Origin: Sipunculus nudus
Lineage: Eukaryota; Annelida; Sipuncula; Golfingiida; Sipunculidae
Assembly: GCA_026874595.1 (NCBI GenBank)
Contig: CM049314.1
Coordinates: 14,312,729 to 14,376,728 of the forward strand
DNA: 64,000 nt
Reading direction: 5' to 3'
Made by a program: the position numbers and the translations under genes. Shown in pieces: positions 23,701-32,299 of the stretch. A model generated the notes under the pieces. That model was not told the origin of the DNA and did no database searches. It saw only the letters and a list, made by a program, of their open reading frames with translations. Position 1 is the stretch's first letter, and every line of letters begins with the position of its first letter.

Positions 23701-26229
23701 CTGCGGTTCAGATGCGTGATTAAAAATCTAATTATTTCTACCGCATGTCAAACCCGGCATGTACGGGGAGACATCGCATGACGCTCACAGGCAGGGAGAT
23801 TGCATGTACTGCATTTAATTAATGTACTCTTTGTCCGACAAGGACACGTATTAGTGTATATGTTCAATACTGTGATGTTAACCAAGAGCATTTACGTTAA
23901 AATTTGCCGTTACCCGAGACTGAAGGAAGTCAATACATGTAAGGCAGCGCGAGAGGTGTCGATGACATCCAGGAAATGTCTTACACTGTTTTTTAACTTA
24001 CAGCTCTCGAGTCACAAGGTCACTTCGCGTTTCTTATTTCGCTTACTACCACATGATATCTATACTTAGACACTATAAGGCCCATTCTGCCACATTATAC
24101 AATAAATGTATGTATAGACTCCAACGTGGTTGTGTTTTGTAACGTGCGTGGAATACAGTCTCTACAGACGGGCGCGAAGGTTAAAGGCGATGGATTGTTA
24201 TATTTAAAGAAAGATGCTGTGATAATAGTGAGTCATGAAATGGGAGTGGTATAAAAAACGTTGACATATTAGTCTTATATTTGATCCCATCGAATAACGG
24301 AGCGCTTGATTAAAACGCAAATCTTGCAATAAGTATCCAACATGCTCTACTTCCCCAAAGACTGAATAGTGTGTCTATGAAATCGTTCGCTCATGATAGA
24401 ACATCACGCAGCACGTATATTATAATTCACCACACACAAACACACACACATAAATATATATATATATATTTAAATATTTATTTATTATATATATATATAT
24501 TAAATAATATAAATGTGCGTGTCCGATAAATACACTTTCATGTTGTTGTTGTTACCTTTATTTCCTTCACTGAGCGGAGAATCAATCTTAAAAAAAAAAC
24601 ATATTTCTTATTCTCTAACTGGGCATTGTGACTGGTGAACGTGTCAAGAACCTGCGACGGAAAAGAGGGCGCGAATTTACAGCAATGAACATTTAGAGAA
24701 AAGTTAATCTGGCACTGAGAATGACATATTGATCCTCTAATTAGTTTTCAGAATATGAGTCATCTTAATGGTTAAAAAGACATAAGCAGTTCACAAAATC
24801 ATTTACCCTAAAACAAGCACGTTCAAGGTATCACGTGACCAGCAAACTACACTATATTCTGTAATTCATGCCGCGGGAATGCACACAGGGATATTATGAA
24901 AATTAGCGGTATAGGTGCATTATACGGAGATGAACTTCAGGGGGCCAAAATAACATCTGAACCAACATTTCTGTTTTTAAAATGTGGGTTCGGTGCCTTA
25001 AAGACTTCTAGTAATAGTGTACCTTGCTATAAATAATATATTAATATTTAATAAATTGTAAAAGCTATATAGGAAAAAATGAGTCTTTATTTTACTTATT
25101 TTTCTTGACGTGATATGTGTACGTGACGTCATTGACAAATATACCAAATGTAGGTTCATCATAAACAAACATAGATTAGCTAGCACATAAAGTGAACCCA
25201 CATTTTCTAAAATAAATAACATGGGTTCAACGCGTTATAGGGTTTTACTATATAATGATATAAATAATATATAATAGTATTTTATAAGTGAACAATATGC
25301 AGTTAAAAAATAAGTCTCAGTTTTTTACTTATTTTTCTGAACGTGTTACGTGAAGTCATTAACCAACAAAAAAAACAAAAGTGGGTTCACTTTTCACAAA
25401 ATAAACATGTGGGTTCACTAGCTGACTGTCTATTGAGTTTTATACCCACATTTTTCTGCATAAATTGTGGGTTTACTTTTTGTTTTGGCCCCCTGAAGTT
25501 CATCCCCTTACAATGCAACTTTACCAAATTAGGTAATGCAGTTAAAACACGCCTATGTAGATGTATACAGTATTTCCTCTCCTAGGTGGAGTGGCGGGGG
25601 GGGGGGGGGGGGGATGAAGGCAGGTTAAACATGCAATGTCCATATAAAGTATTACCTCGATCATGAAACCAAGGATCCTTCGTGTCGCGGGAAAAGGAAA
25701 GGGAGGCCTACCGCTGAAATTGAGGGGGGGGGGGGGGCTATATTGCATTTTTACCCTGTATAATACAAGAAACGTGATACTTTGTAGACCCATGGGCCAT
25801 GAATACATTAAATTTGCAGCATGACGCCATTGGAATGATCATTCCGTTACTGACATGCAGTTACACACTATTACACATGTAATGAATTTATGATTAATGT
25901 GTTTCATGTCAAAATGATAATAATAGCGATGTATTAATATAATTTGCAAATCTGGTTCTACCATGTCCGTTTTTAGGAATCTGGATTTGGGATCGGCTCG
26001 ATGTCGCTTTAAAAAAAATCATAAAATGATACTCACCTGTTTTTGACAGATCATGTGATATATCCTCTTCTATACGAGTGTTTATACTGTTCCATTTTGA
26101 ATGTAAAGTCATACATAATAATCCAGTGAAAAATATAGTGAGACCAGAGAACTTTCTTTTCTGTATCCTGTCCCGGTCGTATCCTAAACTGTCCAGCCAT
26201 TTTATCCGTCTTCTTCTGAATAAAACCAT
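3678..26229 (-). CDS. K+-dependent Na+/Ca2+ exchanger (NCKX, SLC24A family), 5' half, 7 coding exons, 3' end off the left edge
   Basis: Plasma-membrane antiporter family that extrudes Ca2+ together with K+ in exchange for Na+. Joined exons 26229..26037, 16048..15899, 13020..12837, 8308..8251, 6756..6557, 5529..5393 and 3745..3678 give 990 nt and 330 uninterrupted residues. Seen: hydrophobic signal anchor at residues 28-42; sequon N78-E-T; alpha-1 repeat at about 113-195 with [34 protein letters not shown] and VGTIVGSAVFNIL; Glu155 in SSAPEL is the equivalent of the cation-binding Glu of NCKX proteins; further helices at about 205-250; then a cytosolic loop from about 251 to 330. The second (alpha-2) repeat, required for transport, and the stop codon are absent, so the gene continues past base 1. 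Known NCKX proteins are usually 500-650 residues. The DDFFVPSLE stretch resembles NCKX3/4 more than NCKX1/2, but the subtype is not assigned. Family certain, precise orthology not. Confidence 0.93.
3746..5392 (-). other. Intron 6 of the NCKX gene
   Basis: 1,647 bp between exons 6 and 7, donor GTAAAT. AT-rich; I see no repeat or ORF of note. Confidence 0.7.
5393..5529 (-). CDS. NCKX coding exon 6 (cytosolic loop)
   Basis: Acceptor TTTCTATACAG|; the chosen donor is GGTTA|GTAAAT. Encodes residues 262-307 plus one base: [20 protein letters not shown], then [20 protein letters not shown], then PKPVV. It is polar, without membrane segments, and typical of the poorly conserved central cytosolic loop. 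A nearby alternative donor (GTG|GTTAGT) is rejected because it would give a phase that meets a stop in the next exon. Confidence 0.85.
5530..6556 (-). other. Intron 5 of the NCKX gene
   Basis: 1,027 bp with GTAAGT donor and TATACAG acceptor. Nothing else recognised. Confidence 0.8.
6557..6756 (-). CDS. NCKX coding exon 5 (helices after alpha-1)
   Basis: Acceptor TTTCTGTTGCAG| and donor TGCAT|GTAAGT. Encodes residues 196-261, beginning [20 protein letters not shown] and ending MDWMAKWRC, plus two bases of codon 262. Contains two hydrophobic segments (about 207-220 and 228-246) separated by the acidic [10 protein letters not shown] turn, as in NCKX proteins after the alpha-1 repeat. [13 protein letters not shown] starts the cytosolic loop. 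Confidence 0.95.
6757..8250 (-). other. Intron 4 of the NCKX gene
   Basis: 1,494 bp with GTAAGT donor and TTGCAG acceptor. Contains a tRNA-derived SINE (6823-7110) in antisense orientation to the gene; the rest shows nothing. Confidence 0.8.
6823..7110 (+). mobile_element. tRNA-derived SINE
   Basis: A tRNA-like head carries a pol III A box (TGGCTCAGTGGTAGAGC at 6831-6847) and a B box (GGTTCGAATC at 6874-6883), about 31 bp apart as in tRNA genes. A GC-richer body of roughly 200 bp follows, unlike the surrounding AT-rich intron. No acceptor-stem pairing closes the head into a real tRNA. The 3' boundary is approximate. Confidence 0.7.
8251..8308 (-). CDS. NCKX coding exon 4 (end of alpha-1 repeat), 58 nt
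   Basis: Micro-exon recognised by context. Acceptor TGTCTTTACAG| and donor CCAG|GTAAGT flank 58 nt that complete Gly176 and encode [19 protein letters not shown] (177-195). SAVFNIL directly follows VGTIVG in NCKX proteins, so the join with exon 3 restores the conserved block exactly and in phase. It ends on a codon boundary. Confidence 0.96.
8309..12836 (-). other. Intron 3 of the NCKX gene
   Basis: 4,528 bp with GTGAGT donor and TTTACAG acceptor. Holds an (AT)n tract at 8431-8470 and a short poly-G run near 12719-12729. Open frames such as 9229-9513 and 12705-13106 on the plus strand lack coding character, or are shadows of exon 3. Confidence 0.8.
8431..8470. repeat. (TA)n microsatellite
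   Basis: About 20 uninterrupted TA units in intron 3 of the exchanger gene, 120 bp from exon 4. Confidence 0.95.
12837..13020 (-). CDS. NCKX coding exon 3 (alpha-1 repeat, catalytic Glu)
   Basis: Acceptor CTTGTTTTCAG| and donor GTAGG|GTGAGT. Encodes residues 115-176 including [14 protein letters not shown], then [20 protein letters not shown] and [10 protein letters not shown]. This is the hallmark alpha-1 repeat of the CaCA exchanger superfamily in its NCKX form. Glu155 in SSAPEL corresponds to the acidic residue that coordinates Na+, K+ and Ca2+. It is the most diagnostic exon of the gene and by itself establishes the family. Confidence 0.97.
13202..14137. mobile_element. Non-autonomous DNA transposon with 26 bp terminal inverted repeats
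   Basis: The left end, beginning ACCGTATTTGACGTAATGAG at 13202-13227, is the reverse complement of 14112-14137 with a single mismatch (GCGCCCC versus GCTCCCC). The 936 bp inside has no transposase-like ORF, so it would need a transposase in trans. I could not find a clear target-site duplication, and the superfamily is not assigned. Confidence 0.75.
14882..14895. promoter_or_regulatory. X-box palindrome (RFX-type)
   Basis: GTTACCATGGTTAC, a near-palindrome of the RFX transcription-factor consensus GTNRCC-ATGG-YAAC family. It lies in intron 2. Binding is inferred from the motif only. Confidence 0.35.
15899..16048 (-). CDS. NCKX coding exon 2 (extracellular loop and first helix)
   Basis: Acceptor TTCTCGTTTCAG| and donor GTGG|GTAAGT. 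Encodes residues 65-114, from [20 protein letters not shown] to [12 protein letters not shown]. Contains an N-glycosylation sequon at N78 and a lone Cys89 in the extracellular loop, then the start of transmembrane helix 1, which is completed by exon 3 ([12 protein letters not shown]). The loop lacks the acidic EFP..D/ET motif I would expect before helix 1 in vertebrate NCKX proteins, so it is divergent. A run of about 15 G on the plus strand (C on the transcript) lies some 35 nt past the donor. Confidence 0.88.
16470..16523 (+). repeat. Long poly-G tracts
   Basis: Several runs of 7 to 20 G, broken by GT, GA and TTAAA. Candidate G-quadruplex former on the plus strand; on the exchanger transcript it is C-rich. 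Exact run lengths in such tracts are prone to sequencing error. Confidence 0.8.
17058..18150. repeat. Diverged direct repeat, two ~210 bp copies
   Basis: Copies at about 17070-17290 and 17946-18150, offset 876 bp. Both start GCAAACTGGCAT (17075 and 17951) and share TTATGTGAAT, ATCATCAGG-type, GGAGCAAGAAAA, AAGGACAGAC, GCCACTTT-AGGCAGGTC and TACTGCACTTT blocks in the same order, with substitutions and indels. Either a local duplication or two insertions of an unidentified element. Confidence 0.7.
18908..18921. promoter_or_regulatory. X-box palindrome (RFX-type)
   Basis: GTTGCCATGGCAAT, a 13-of-14 match to the palindromic RFX site GTTGCCATGGCAAC. It is preceded 11 bp upstream by ATGACGTCG, a near-CRE. 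Intronic; function inferred. Confidence 0.4.
19809..20466 (+). mobile_element. Helitron-type non-autonomous element with internal ~150 bp tandem units
   Basis: Contains four diverged direct repeats, each with GTGACCTCTGACCTCAT-like start, a TTTTGCT-AGAA-TTAA block, AGATGAGAAA, and GAGTTTCATGA-AAAT. Starts TC preceded by A at 19808, with a short GCACC..GGTGC fold, and ends with a weakened CCCGTC hairpin followed by GTATAAAAAG and T. The same family recurs at 57.7-58.26 kb with an intact 3' end, which is what identifies it. Architecture resembles bivalve pearl-type elements; that link is from memory of the family design, not a search. Confidence 0.65.
20665..20727. repeat. (TA)n microsatellite
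   Basis: About 60 bp of TA units with one interruption, 200 bp past the Helitron-type element in intron 1. Confidence 0.95.
22116..23574 (+). mobile_element. Helitron, non-autonomous (about 1.46 kb)
   Basis: Canonical Helitron ends: starts TCTATATATTAATAGCG preceded by A (22115); ends with a hairpin CCGTGC-GTA-GCACGG (23549-23563), then seven bases, then CTAG (23571-23574) followed by T. Insertion is therefore between A and T with no target duplication, as known for Helitrons. No Rep/helicase coding is present, so it depends on an autonomous partner. A second 5'-like end lies inside at 23458. It sits in intron 1 of the exchanger gene, opposite in orientation. Confidence 0.75.
23458..23574 (+). 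mobile_element. Second, nested Helitron 5' end with shared 3' end (117 bp)
   Basis: TCCATATATTAATAGCGTAT at 23458, again preceded by A, is a diverged copy of the outer 5' end at 22116; both are followed by a GATACCACCGTACGGATT block (about 22170 and 23516). With the common CTAG end this makes a minimal unit of 117 bp consisting almost only of termini. Confidence 0.6.
24929..25504. mobile_element. DNA transposon/MITE with perfect 22 bp inverted repeats
   Basis: 24929-24950 (GATGAACTTCAGGGGGCC...) is the exact reverse complement of 25483-25504. The 576 bp element is very AT-rich and has no ORF of transposase length. Inside are two related halves (AGTCT-TTTTACTTATTTTTCT blocks near 25083 and 25315) and many GTGGGTTCAC-like motifs in both orientations. 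No target-site duplication is evident outside the repeats. Confidence 0.8.
26037..26229 (-). CDS. NCKX coding exon 1 (start codon, signal anchor)
   Basis: Encodes residues 1-64 plus the first base of codon 65. Starts [20 protein letters not shown]; the basic N-terminus precedes the hydrophobic run [14 protein letters not shown], as expected for the cleavable or anchoring first segment of NCKX proteins. The ATG at 26229..26227 has A at -3 and G at +4. Immediately upstream, at 26235-26234, is a strong acceptor (TTTTGTTTGCAG), so this exon probably begins at 26233 and a non-coding first exon lies further right. Donor ACAG|GTGAGT after 26037. The downstream exon begins AT, completing Asp65. This exon carries no family-specific motif by itself; its assignment rests on phase, signal-anchor character and position. 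Confidence 0.8.
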
Positions 26230-26249
26230 TTTACTGCAAACAAAAGAAA

Positions 26250-26688
26250 ACACGATTAAATTTACTGGGTCACAGCAACGCTAACGAAAGGATTGTAGAG
26301 TGACGTCATATGGAACGTAACGCTCCTGTATGACGTTTGGGTTTTATAGTGCACATATATACACTAATTACGTCACTATTTGTGGGTCATTGGCCTTATG
26401 AATGGACGTCGATGTTAACTGACGTCACCGCCAATGAAAATGTATTTGCCCCCCTCGGAATATATATATTTATATATATATATATATATATATATTTCAG
26501 TGGAAGCTCTCGTGGTGGGCACCTGCATACAGTGGGCATCTCTATATAAATGCAGTGTTGGGCAGTCCCAATTTTTTTTCTTATTTTTTATTTATATTTA
26601 GATATTCACCTTCATATAGTGTGCGCCTCTATAAAGTGGGCAGTTTCCCCTAGGTATATATATATATATATATTCCATATATATATAT

Positions 26689-26719
<31 letters not shown>

Positions 26720-27370
26720 AATTTAAGATAAGTATACAATGCTGTGTAATAAAAAACACTGATGTAAAGAAGTATGAATAACTGCATGAAATGCTGACTA
26801 TAGCCAGTATCTGGTGTCCTGTTAAAAAGGGATTAAATTTTGTTTACTCTCCCATGATAAAATATATAAGAACGAATTCCTACCAAGTGGTGATTCAGCG
26901 GCTGGAAAGACTGCAACGGGATGGAGTTTTTCAAAGATGTTGATCTGACTGTGTTTCAGTAGAGAAACCTCTTTTCCTGTGCGGATAAAGTTTACTTGTG
27001 CGTCAGACTCTCTTTATAGCAGGGCTTTTATGTTTGCCTGATGACTGTTCAGGAATCTGTTAATTAAGAGTTAATTAAGTCTAAGAGAAGCTGAAAAACC
27101 TACCGAGCTTGTCGATACGTGTACTACATCAATTAGACTAGTCCCTACTCGCCCAACCGTGTGGTAACGAGGATGAAAAGGATTAAAAAACTCCCCAGTT
27201 TCAGGTAATAATCAAAGATTTAACAATGCGTTGTTTTGCAAAAGATGTTTACAATAATTGAGGGTACAGACCAAGAAACCTATATCGTAAACAATAGTCA
27301 CAACAGACAAACCTCAATTGTCGCAGTAGTGCCGTCGGCTGCAGCAGTTAAGTATCTAATAATACATCTA
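26250..27370. other. Region upstream of exchanger exon 1, possible promoter or 5' intron
   Basis: Holds two CRE palindromes (26301-26308, 26420-26427), (TA)n tracts at 26460-26495 and 26655-26700 followed by (GT)n, and a repeated AGTGGGCATCTCTATA-type phrase (26530 and 26613) suggesting a repeat fragment. No TATA box or transcription start can be assigned. Confidence 0.4.
26301..26427. promoter_or_regulatory. CRE palindromes 70 and 190 bp upstream of exchanger exon 1
   Basis: TGACGTCA at 26301-26308 and 26420-26427, with a further GGACGTCGA at 26404. Position just upstream of the exon carrying the ATG makes a regulatory role conceivable, but the acceptor before the ATG means the true promoter may be elsewhere. 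Confidence 0.35.

Positions 27371-27422
<52 letters not shown>
27371..27422. repeat. (TA)n microsatellite with ATACATAT flanks
   Basis: About 26 TA units followed by ATAC/ATGT-interrupted TA sequence to about 27480. The YIYIYI open frames here are artefacts of the repeat. Confidence 0.95.
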
Positions 27423-27425
<3 letters not shown>

Positions 27426-27429
27426 CATG

Positions 27430-28060
27430 TATATATATACATATATATGTATAAATATATTTATATGTATGTATATGTATACGCGCGTGTGTGGAGTGTA
27501 TTTGTATATACCCATAGTGGCATAAACATAAAGAACGAAGCATGCGTTTTTCCCCATGCACCATGGAATCACATTTTGGTGCTCAGTAACGCTTATGTGA
27601 GTAAAATTATGAAATAAACTGTGTCCACCTTTCAAGCTGTTTTTATTACGATTTTAGACAAATAAATCATCCCGTCTTTCGCCTTCACTGACGTCACTGC
27701 AGAGTGACCATGGAAGTGCTAATAGCTCCTGCATCAACTAATCGTACCTTAACGTATTTTATTCTTATTTTATTCTTAATTATACAAATTCCCCAAAGTG
27801 GGAACAAATCACTTTTTTTCTATAGAGGAACGTGTTATAAGAAAATCTATAACTGAAATAGCTTGACCAAAAATTTGCTTGAAAATTTGCCTGACATGAA
27901 TTGTTTGCTTGGTGTTTCGGCTTTGTCCCCATGTGTACAATAATGAGACGTTTACCTTTCCTCGCCCCCCCCCACCCCTAAGTACCAACTTTTAGGCCCT
28001 TGTTCACTTTCTACAGAACAAATTATTTAAGTATGTTAGATGCATTATTTTTCTGATAGG
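27430..28060. other. No gene seen
   Basis: AT-rich sequence with one CRE palindrome (27689-27696) and a short C-run near 27966. Confidence 0.6.
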
Positions 28061-28065
28061 AAGTA

Positions 28066-28195
28066 TAATAAAAAAAATAATAATAATAATAACAATAACA
28101 ATAATAATAACAATGATGACGACGATGATGATAATAATAATGATGATGATAGTAATAATGATGATAATAAGAATGATAATAATAATAATAACAAT
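28066..28195. repeat. Imperfect (AAT/GAT)n trinucleotide tract
   Basis: About 130 bp of AAT, AAC, GAT and GAC triplets. The poly-isoleucine reading on the minus strand is a by-product of the repeat. Confidence 0.9.
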
Positions 28196-28199
28196 TAGA

Positions 28200-29674
28200 A
28201 ATGTTGTCGTAGCCTGCATGTATACCTCCGCCAAATCCTCCTACATAGCTACATGGTTACCAACTTCATGATAAATTACAGCTAGATCAATTCTATAGAA
28301 CCAAAGCGACCCATAATATCATGGATATGGCCCTGGTCCTCAGACTGGATAGTGATTTGCTTGTCCTCATAAGAGAAAAGAACCCTTTGAATTAAAAAAA
28401 CATATCATGGTGACAAATGTGACCTCCACTGTGTTACCCTGTGGTTTGAAAAATTGCATCAATATTTCTTTCGCAACTATTGTGAATTAAGTTGCCAACA
28501 GAAAAACCAATCAACCAGGAGCCCACCAATAAAACAAACATAACACTAGGGCACCTTGCGAGATATAATAATAAGTATTATCATAGAAATCGTTATCGCA
28601 ATGGATTTTGTAAAAGTGATTATACCAGCACTTGTGTCATTCGATTATACCAGATTCCCTGTGGGGTAAAACACACCTGTACTACCTGTGCTGCAGAAAT
28701 ACTCAGCCGAAGTACACTGAGCCGAAACTAACTGAAGCAAATGTTTGGGAATAATGTGTTACGACTGAGGGTGTTACAACTATGCTAATAATCAGTCTTG
28801 GTCATTATCTTCATTAAAAATACAATATAACCACCTCTTTAGATTTCCACTGAGGTCGTGCGCGTACGGCTTGCTTACTTACTTAATATTCGTCGACCCT
28901 GCAGCTAAATCCAAGTCCAAATAAGACGATTTGAAAATCCAACAACCAGTTCAGGTACAAGTTAACCGTTGATGTACATAAAATTCCTGTAACCAAAGGT
29001 CAATGCCTATAGGCAAACAGGAACCCTTTGTTGTGAGATGGTAGTCGTTCTTATAGAGATCTGTAAAGTTAGATCCTCACACACAAACCAGAAGCCGCTA
29101 CAAGGATGATTTTGGCAGCTTCGAGGTCATGGAGAGCTGTTTTTTTTTTTTGTAGCTCTTTATCTCGGAGCTCCTGCAACACGCAGCCCATGCGCCAGCC
29201 AAGTACCTGCACTAATATGCCGGCACAGGCAATGCCGGGGCCTTACAGAGCTGCAGTGTACTGTAGTATATCACCAGTACAATCTAGCCCTCCCTGTTCT
29301 TACAGTGTTGGTCCCGTACCACGAGGTTTATAGACGAAGCCTGTTGAGAAGTGCAAAGCAAAGCTATAATTACAGTGAGGTTACTGTCTCGCTGAAAGCA
29401 CTGGAGAGGTTAAATTTAGCCTGCTTTCCAGAGTCTCACTGTGGAAAGAAAACGCTGACATTCCTAGCACTACGGCCCTTATTCCCGCCTTTTTAGCAAA
29501 TTCCCGCTCTTTTTAATCATTGTTCTCACCACGACCTTCTTCTCATCTGAATGATCCCATGAAATATTACAAAAAAAATGAGATCAACTTTAGTAGATCC
29601 TTAGCCGATGTCTCCAGGGAAATAAATGATGACTTGAACAGTTCCGAAGAAAAAGGATGATAATAAATTCTAAA
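28200..29674. other. No gene identified
   Basis: Some open frames (for example near 29106-29333 on both strands) have mildly raised GC but no family resemblance and no clear splice sites. Confidence 0.5.
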
Positions 29675-29766
29675 GCGCCGTTTCTTGTATTTTGTTACAA
29701 AACCAAGGGCTAGATCTATAGCGCTGTTTCTTGTATTTTGTTACAAAACCAAGGGTTAGATAAATG
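29675..29766. repeat. 46 bp tandem duplication
   Basis: Two adjacent units starting GCGCCGTTTCTTG (29675) and GCGCTGTTTCTTG (29721), identical except for a few substitutions through the shared ACAAAACCAAGGG block. Confidence 0.85.
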
Positions 29767-31506
29767 GATTTAGATTATTCCTTCCACGGTTAAGGTTTCA
29801 TTTCCTCTCGTTATGTTTTTTTTTCAAATTAATCTTAGATCCTTGAAAAAGAGCAATAAATGTTCTCTTCACAGTTAGGTTTTTCTAAAAACTTTCTACT
29901 AAATACTTTTTTTCTGCTTAATACAGATAACTGACGTACATTCCAGCTCACCTGGTCATAACCTATATCAAACACACGCACACAAAATTATAACTCCGCT
30001 CGCGTAACTGCATATACATAATTTTTTATATGATCCTTTGTATTAATATCTAATTATAGCATGTTACAATTCTATCAAATCAACGCATCATACAGTTCTC
30101 TAGACTTATCAACTGTGCGTTAACAGAAGACTGCGCGACGTCTGTTAGACAGATCAATATAAACCTCATTCAGTGATATGCAGCCGGTATTTATATTTCA
30201 CGCAAATAAAACCGGAGTCGCCAAATATGAATTTTCTTCCATATTTAATAGCAAATGCATAGCAATTACTGTGACAGGTAAATGCATGTGTAATTTCGGC
30301 TCGTTTGTAAACTTTATTTCCCAAATTTACTAACGTATCTTCGAAGCTAATTGTGACAATTAGACAATAAACAGACAGCGTCGATGATTAAGGTAATTAG
30401 CACCAACCTGGTTTTGTGAATGTATATTTATAGAAGTGTCTTCCAGAGATCACACATCGTTAAACGTGCGGGTACTGTTCCAATTAGCTTACATGAACAT
30501 CCTGCAAGCCCTTCCTCTTGACGTCAAGACATATATACCAGAACATGCGTCATCCAAATGGGTTAGAGGACATGCGTGGGGTACCGAATTTGGCTTAAAA
30601 AAAGGAAATAAAATAAGATTTAGACGTTCGGCAGAAACCCTGAAGCACTGTATGTGCATACAAACACAGGCACAGCCGGTATTAGTTCGGTATCCAACCC
30701 GCCAATGCAACGTCTATGTGTCGTAGCTAACAACGCCGACGTCATTGAAGAAATTATGAACGCCCGTACAAAGCGACCACAATTTGGCTATTGTGTGCAT
30801 ATATACACGGTACAAACACTAGACTCGACCCTCATTGCCCTGGCCTTGTGCTTCTGTTTGGGGTAGGGCTCATTTTTCGCGGCGCCTCATAGACTTGCGA
30901 ATAACTACAATTATCTTAAATATACATTGGAATATGTATGTGATTGACATGTAATCATGCCCCGTGGCGCTGTGGCTAAGAACGACCCATCGTCAACCAG
31001 GCTGACTTTAGATCACGAAGTGTCGTGTGACTGCGTGGACACGACTTATGGGTGCTTGTAATATACATAAATTTTCAACTAATGTTCCTCCAAACACAAT
31101 TAAGTGAACATGCATCAAACATTGATATATATAAACACACAGAGACATATGTTTGTGCGAACAGGTATACATTCATACTCAGTTGATTAATCCGTAAAAT
31201 GCAAGTCACGAAAACTGCATAGAAAAACAAAATAATTGAAAAAAATTGAAACAAAATAAATATTCTTGTTTGACATGGCATCACATTTGAAACATGCCTG
31301 GTAAGACGATATCGATGATTTTGTCACTAAATTATAGGAGTTGAGACCAAGTATATATCAGCATGTGATATATGTGATTGTCAAAGGAAAGGGAGATCGA
31401 CGTTCAAACACGCGCACACATACATTATTTTTGTCGAAATCTCCATCTTTCCTCGTAACTCCAGCCTGCAGCTGGGTCATAACAACATACTGTATACCAA
31501 AGCTAA
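29767..31506. other. No gene identified
   Basis: AT-rich DNA. Overlapping open frames on both strands at 30436-30866 are short and unrecognised. Confidence 0.5.
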
Positions 31507-31508
31507 AA

Positions 31509-31567
<59 letters not shown>
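31507..31567. repeat. (TA)n microsatellite
   Basis: About 60 bp of TA, followed by ATACACATATATATAC. Confidence 0.95.
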
Positions 31568-31575
<8 letters not shown>

Positions 31576-32061
31576 TATACATATATAAATATATATAAGG
31601 GAACCAAACTACATTGAGTTTTCACCCGCCCATTGATGTAAGAAAAAAGGGACTGTTAATATAACATAAGTGTCGGCAAATGTAGGCCCACCTATCCGTT
31701 ATTTAAACTCACGACCCCTGCGGGGGATCTTGTGACAGATCGTGTTACGGGGCAGCGAGGAATCACACCGTTTAATATGTACACAGATTTGTTATATGAG
31801 GTTAGTTGTTCTCTAAACTCGTGAGATGGGTGTCCCATGACGCCGCAGTGTTGATGTACACACGGAAAGGCTGCGTCGGCAAAACCATGGCCGTTTATTG
31901 GTAATATTTGCCGAGTAAATCGTAATATTTAGAATGTAGATCATCATTTATGTACTATTTACGATCACTCGGGATGAAATAACATACAACAAATCGTCTT
32001 TGTGACAGTCTCCTCTAGCATGATGAAAGGTTCTGCTGTGTCAGTGCCGGTGTGTGTGAAC

Positions 32062-32111
<50 letters not shown>

Positions 32112-32234
32112 GGCGACCAGGGGTTCATTCAGCGTGTGGCTATGAGAGTGGGTTGTAATGACCCCTCCAAAGCCGGTTGTTTCCAATAAAAAAATAATAT
32201 ATATTGTGAGAAACCTATAACGTAAAAGAGAATG

Positions 32235-32295
<61 letters not shown>
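32062..32295. repeat. Two (TA)n microsatellites
   Basis: TA runs at 32062-32111 and 32238-32295, separated by 126 bp of unique sequence. Confidence 0.95.

Positions 32296-32299
<4 letters not shown>

Larger units (their letters stand above)
16049..26036 (-). other. Intron 1 of the NCKX gene, about 10 kb
   Basis: Runs from the GTGAGT donor at 26036 to the TTTCAG acceptor at 16049. It is the repeat-rich intron: G-rich tract (16470-16523), a diverged direct repeat (17058/17941), Helitron-type elements (19809-20466 and 22116-23574), an inverted-repeat element (24929-25504) and several homopolymer C or G runs. No additional exon recognised. Confidence 0.75.

Noticed and set aside
28004-28234. Isoleucine-rich minus-strand frame
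   Set aside because: Translation of an imperfect AAT/GAT trinucleotide tract; not a membrane protein.
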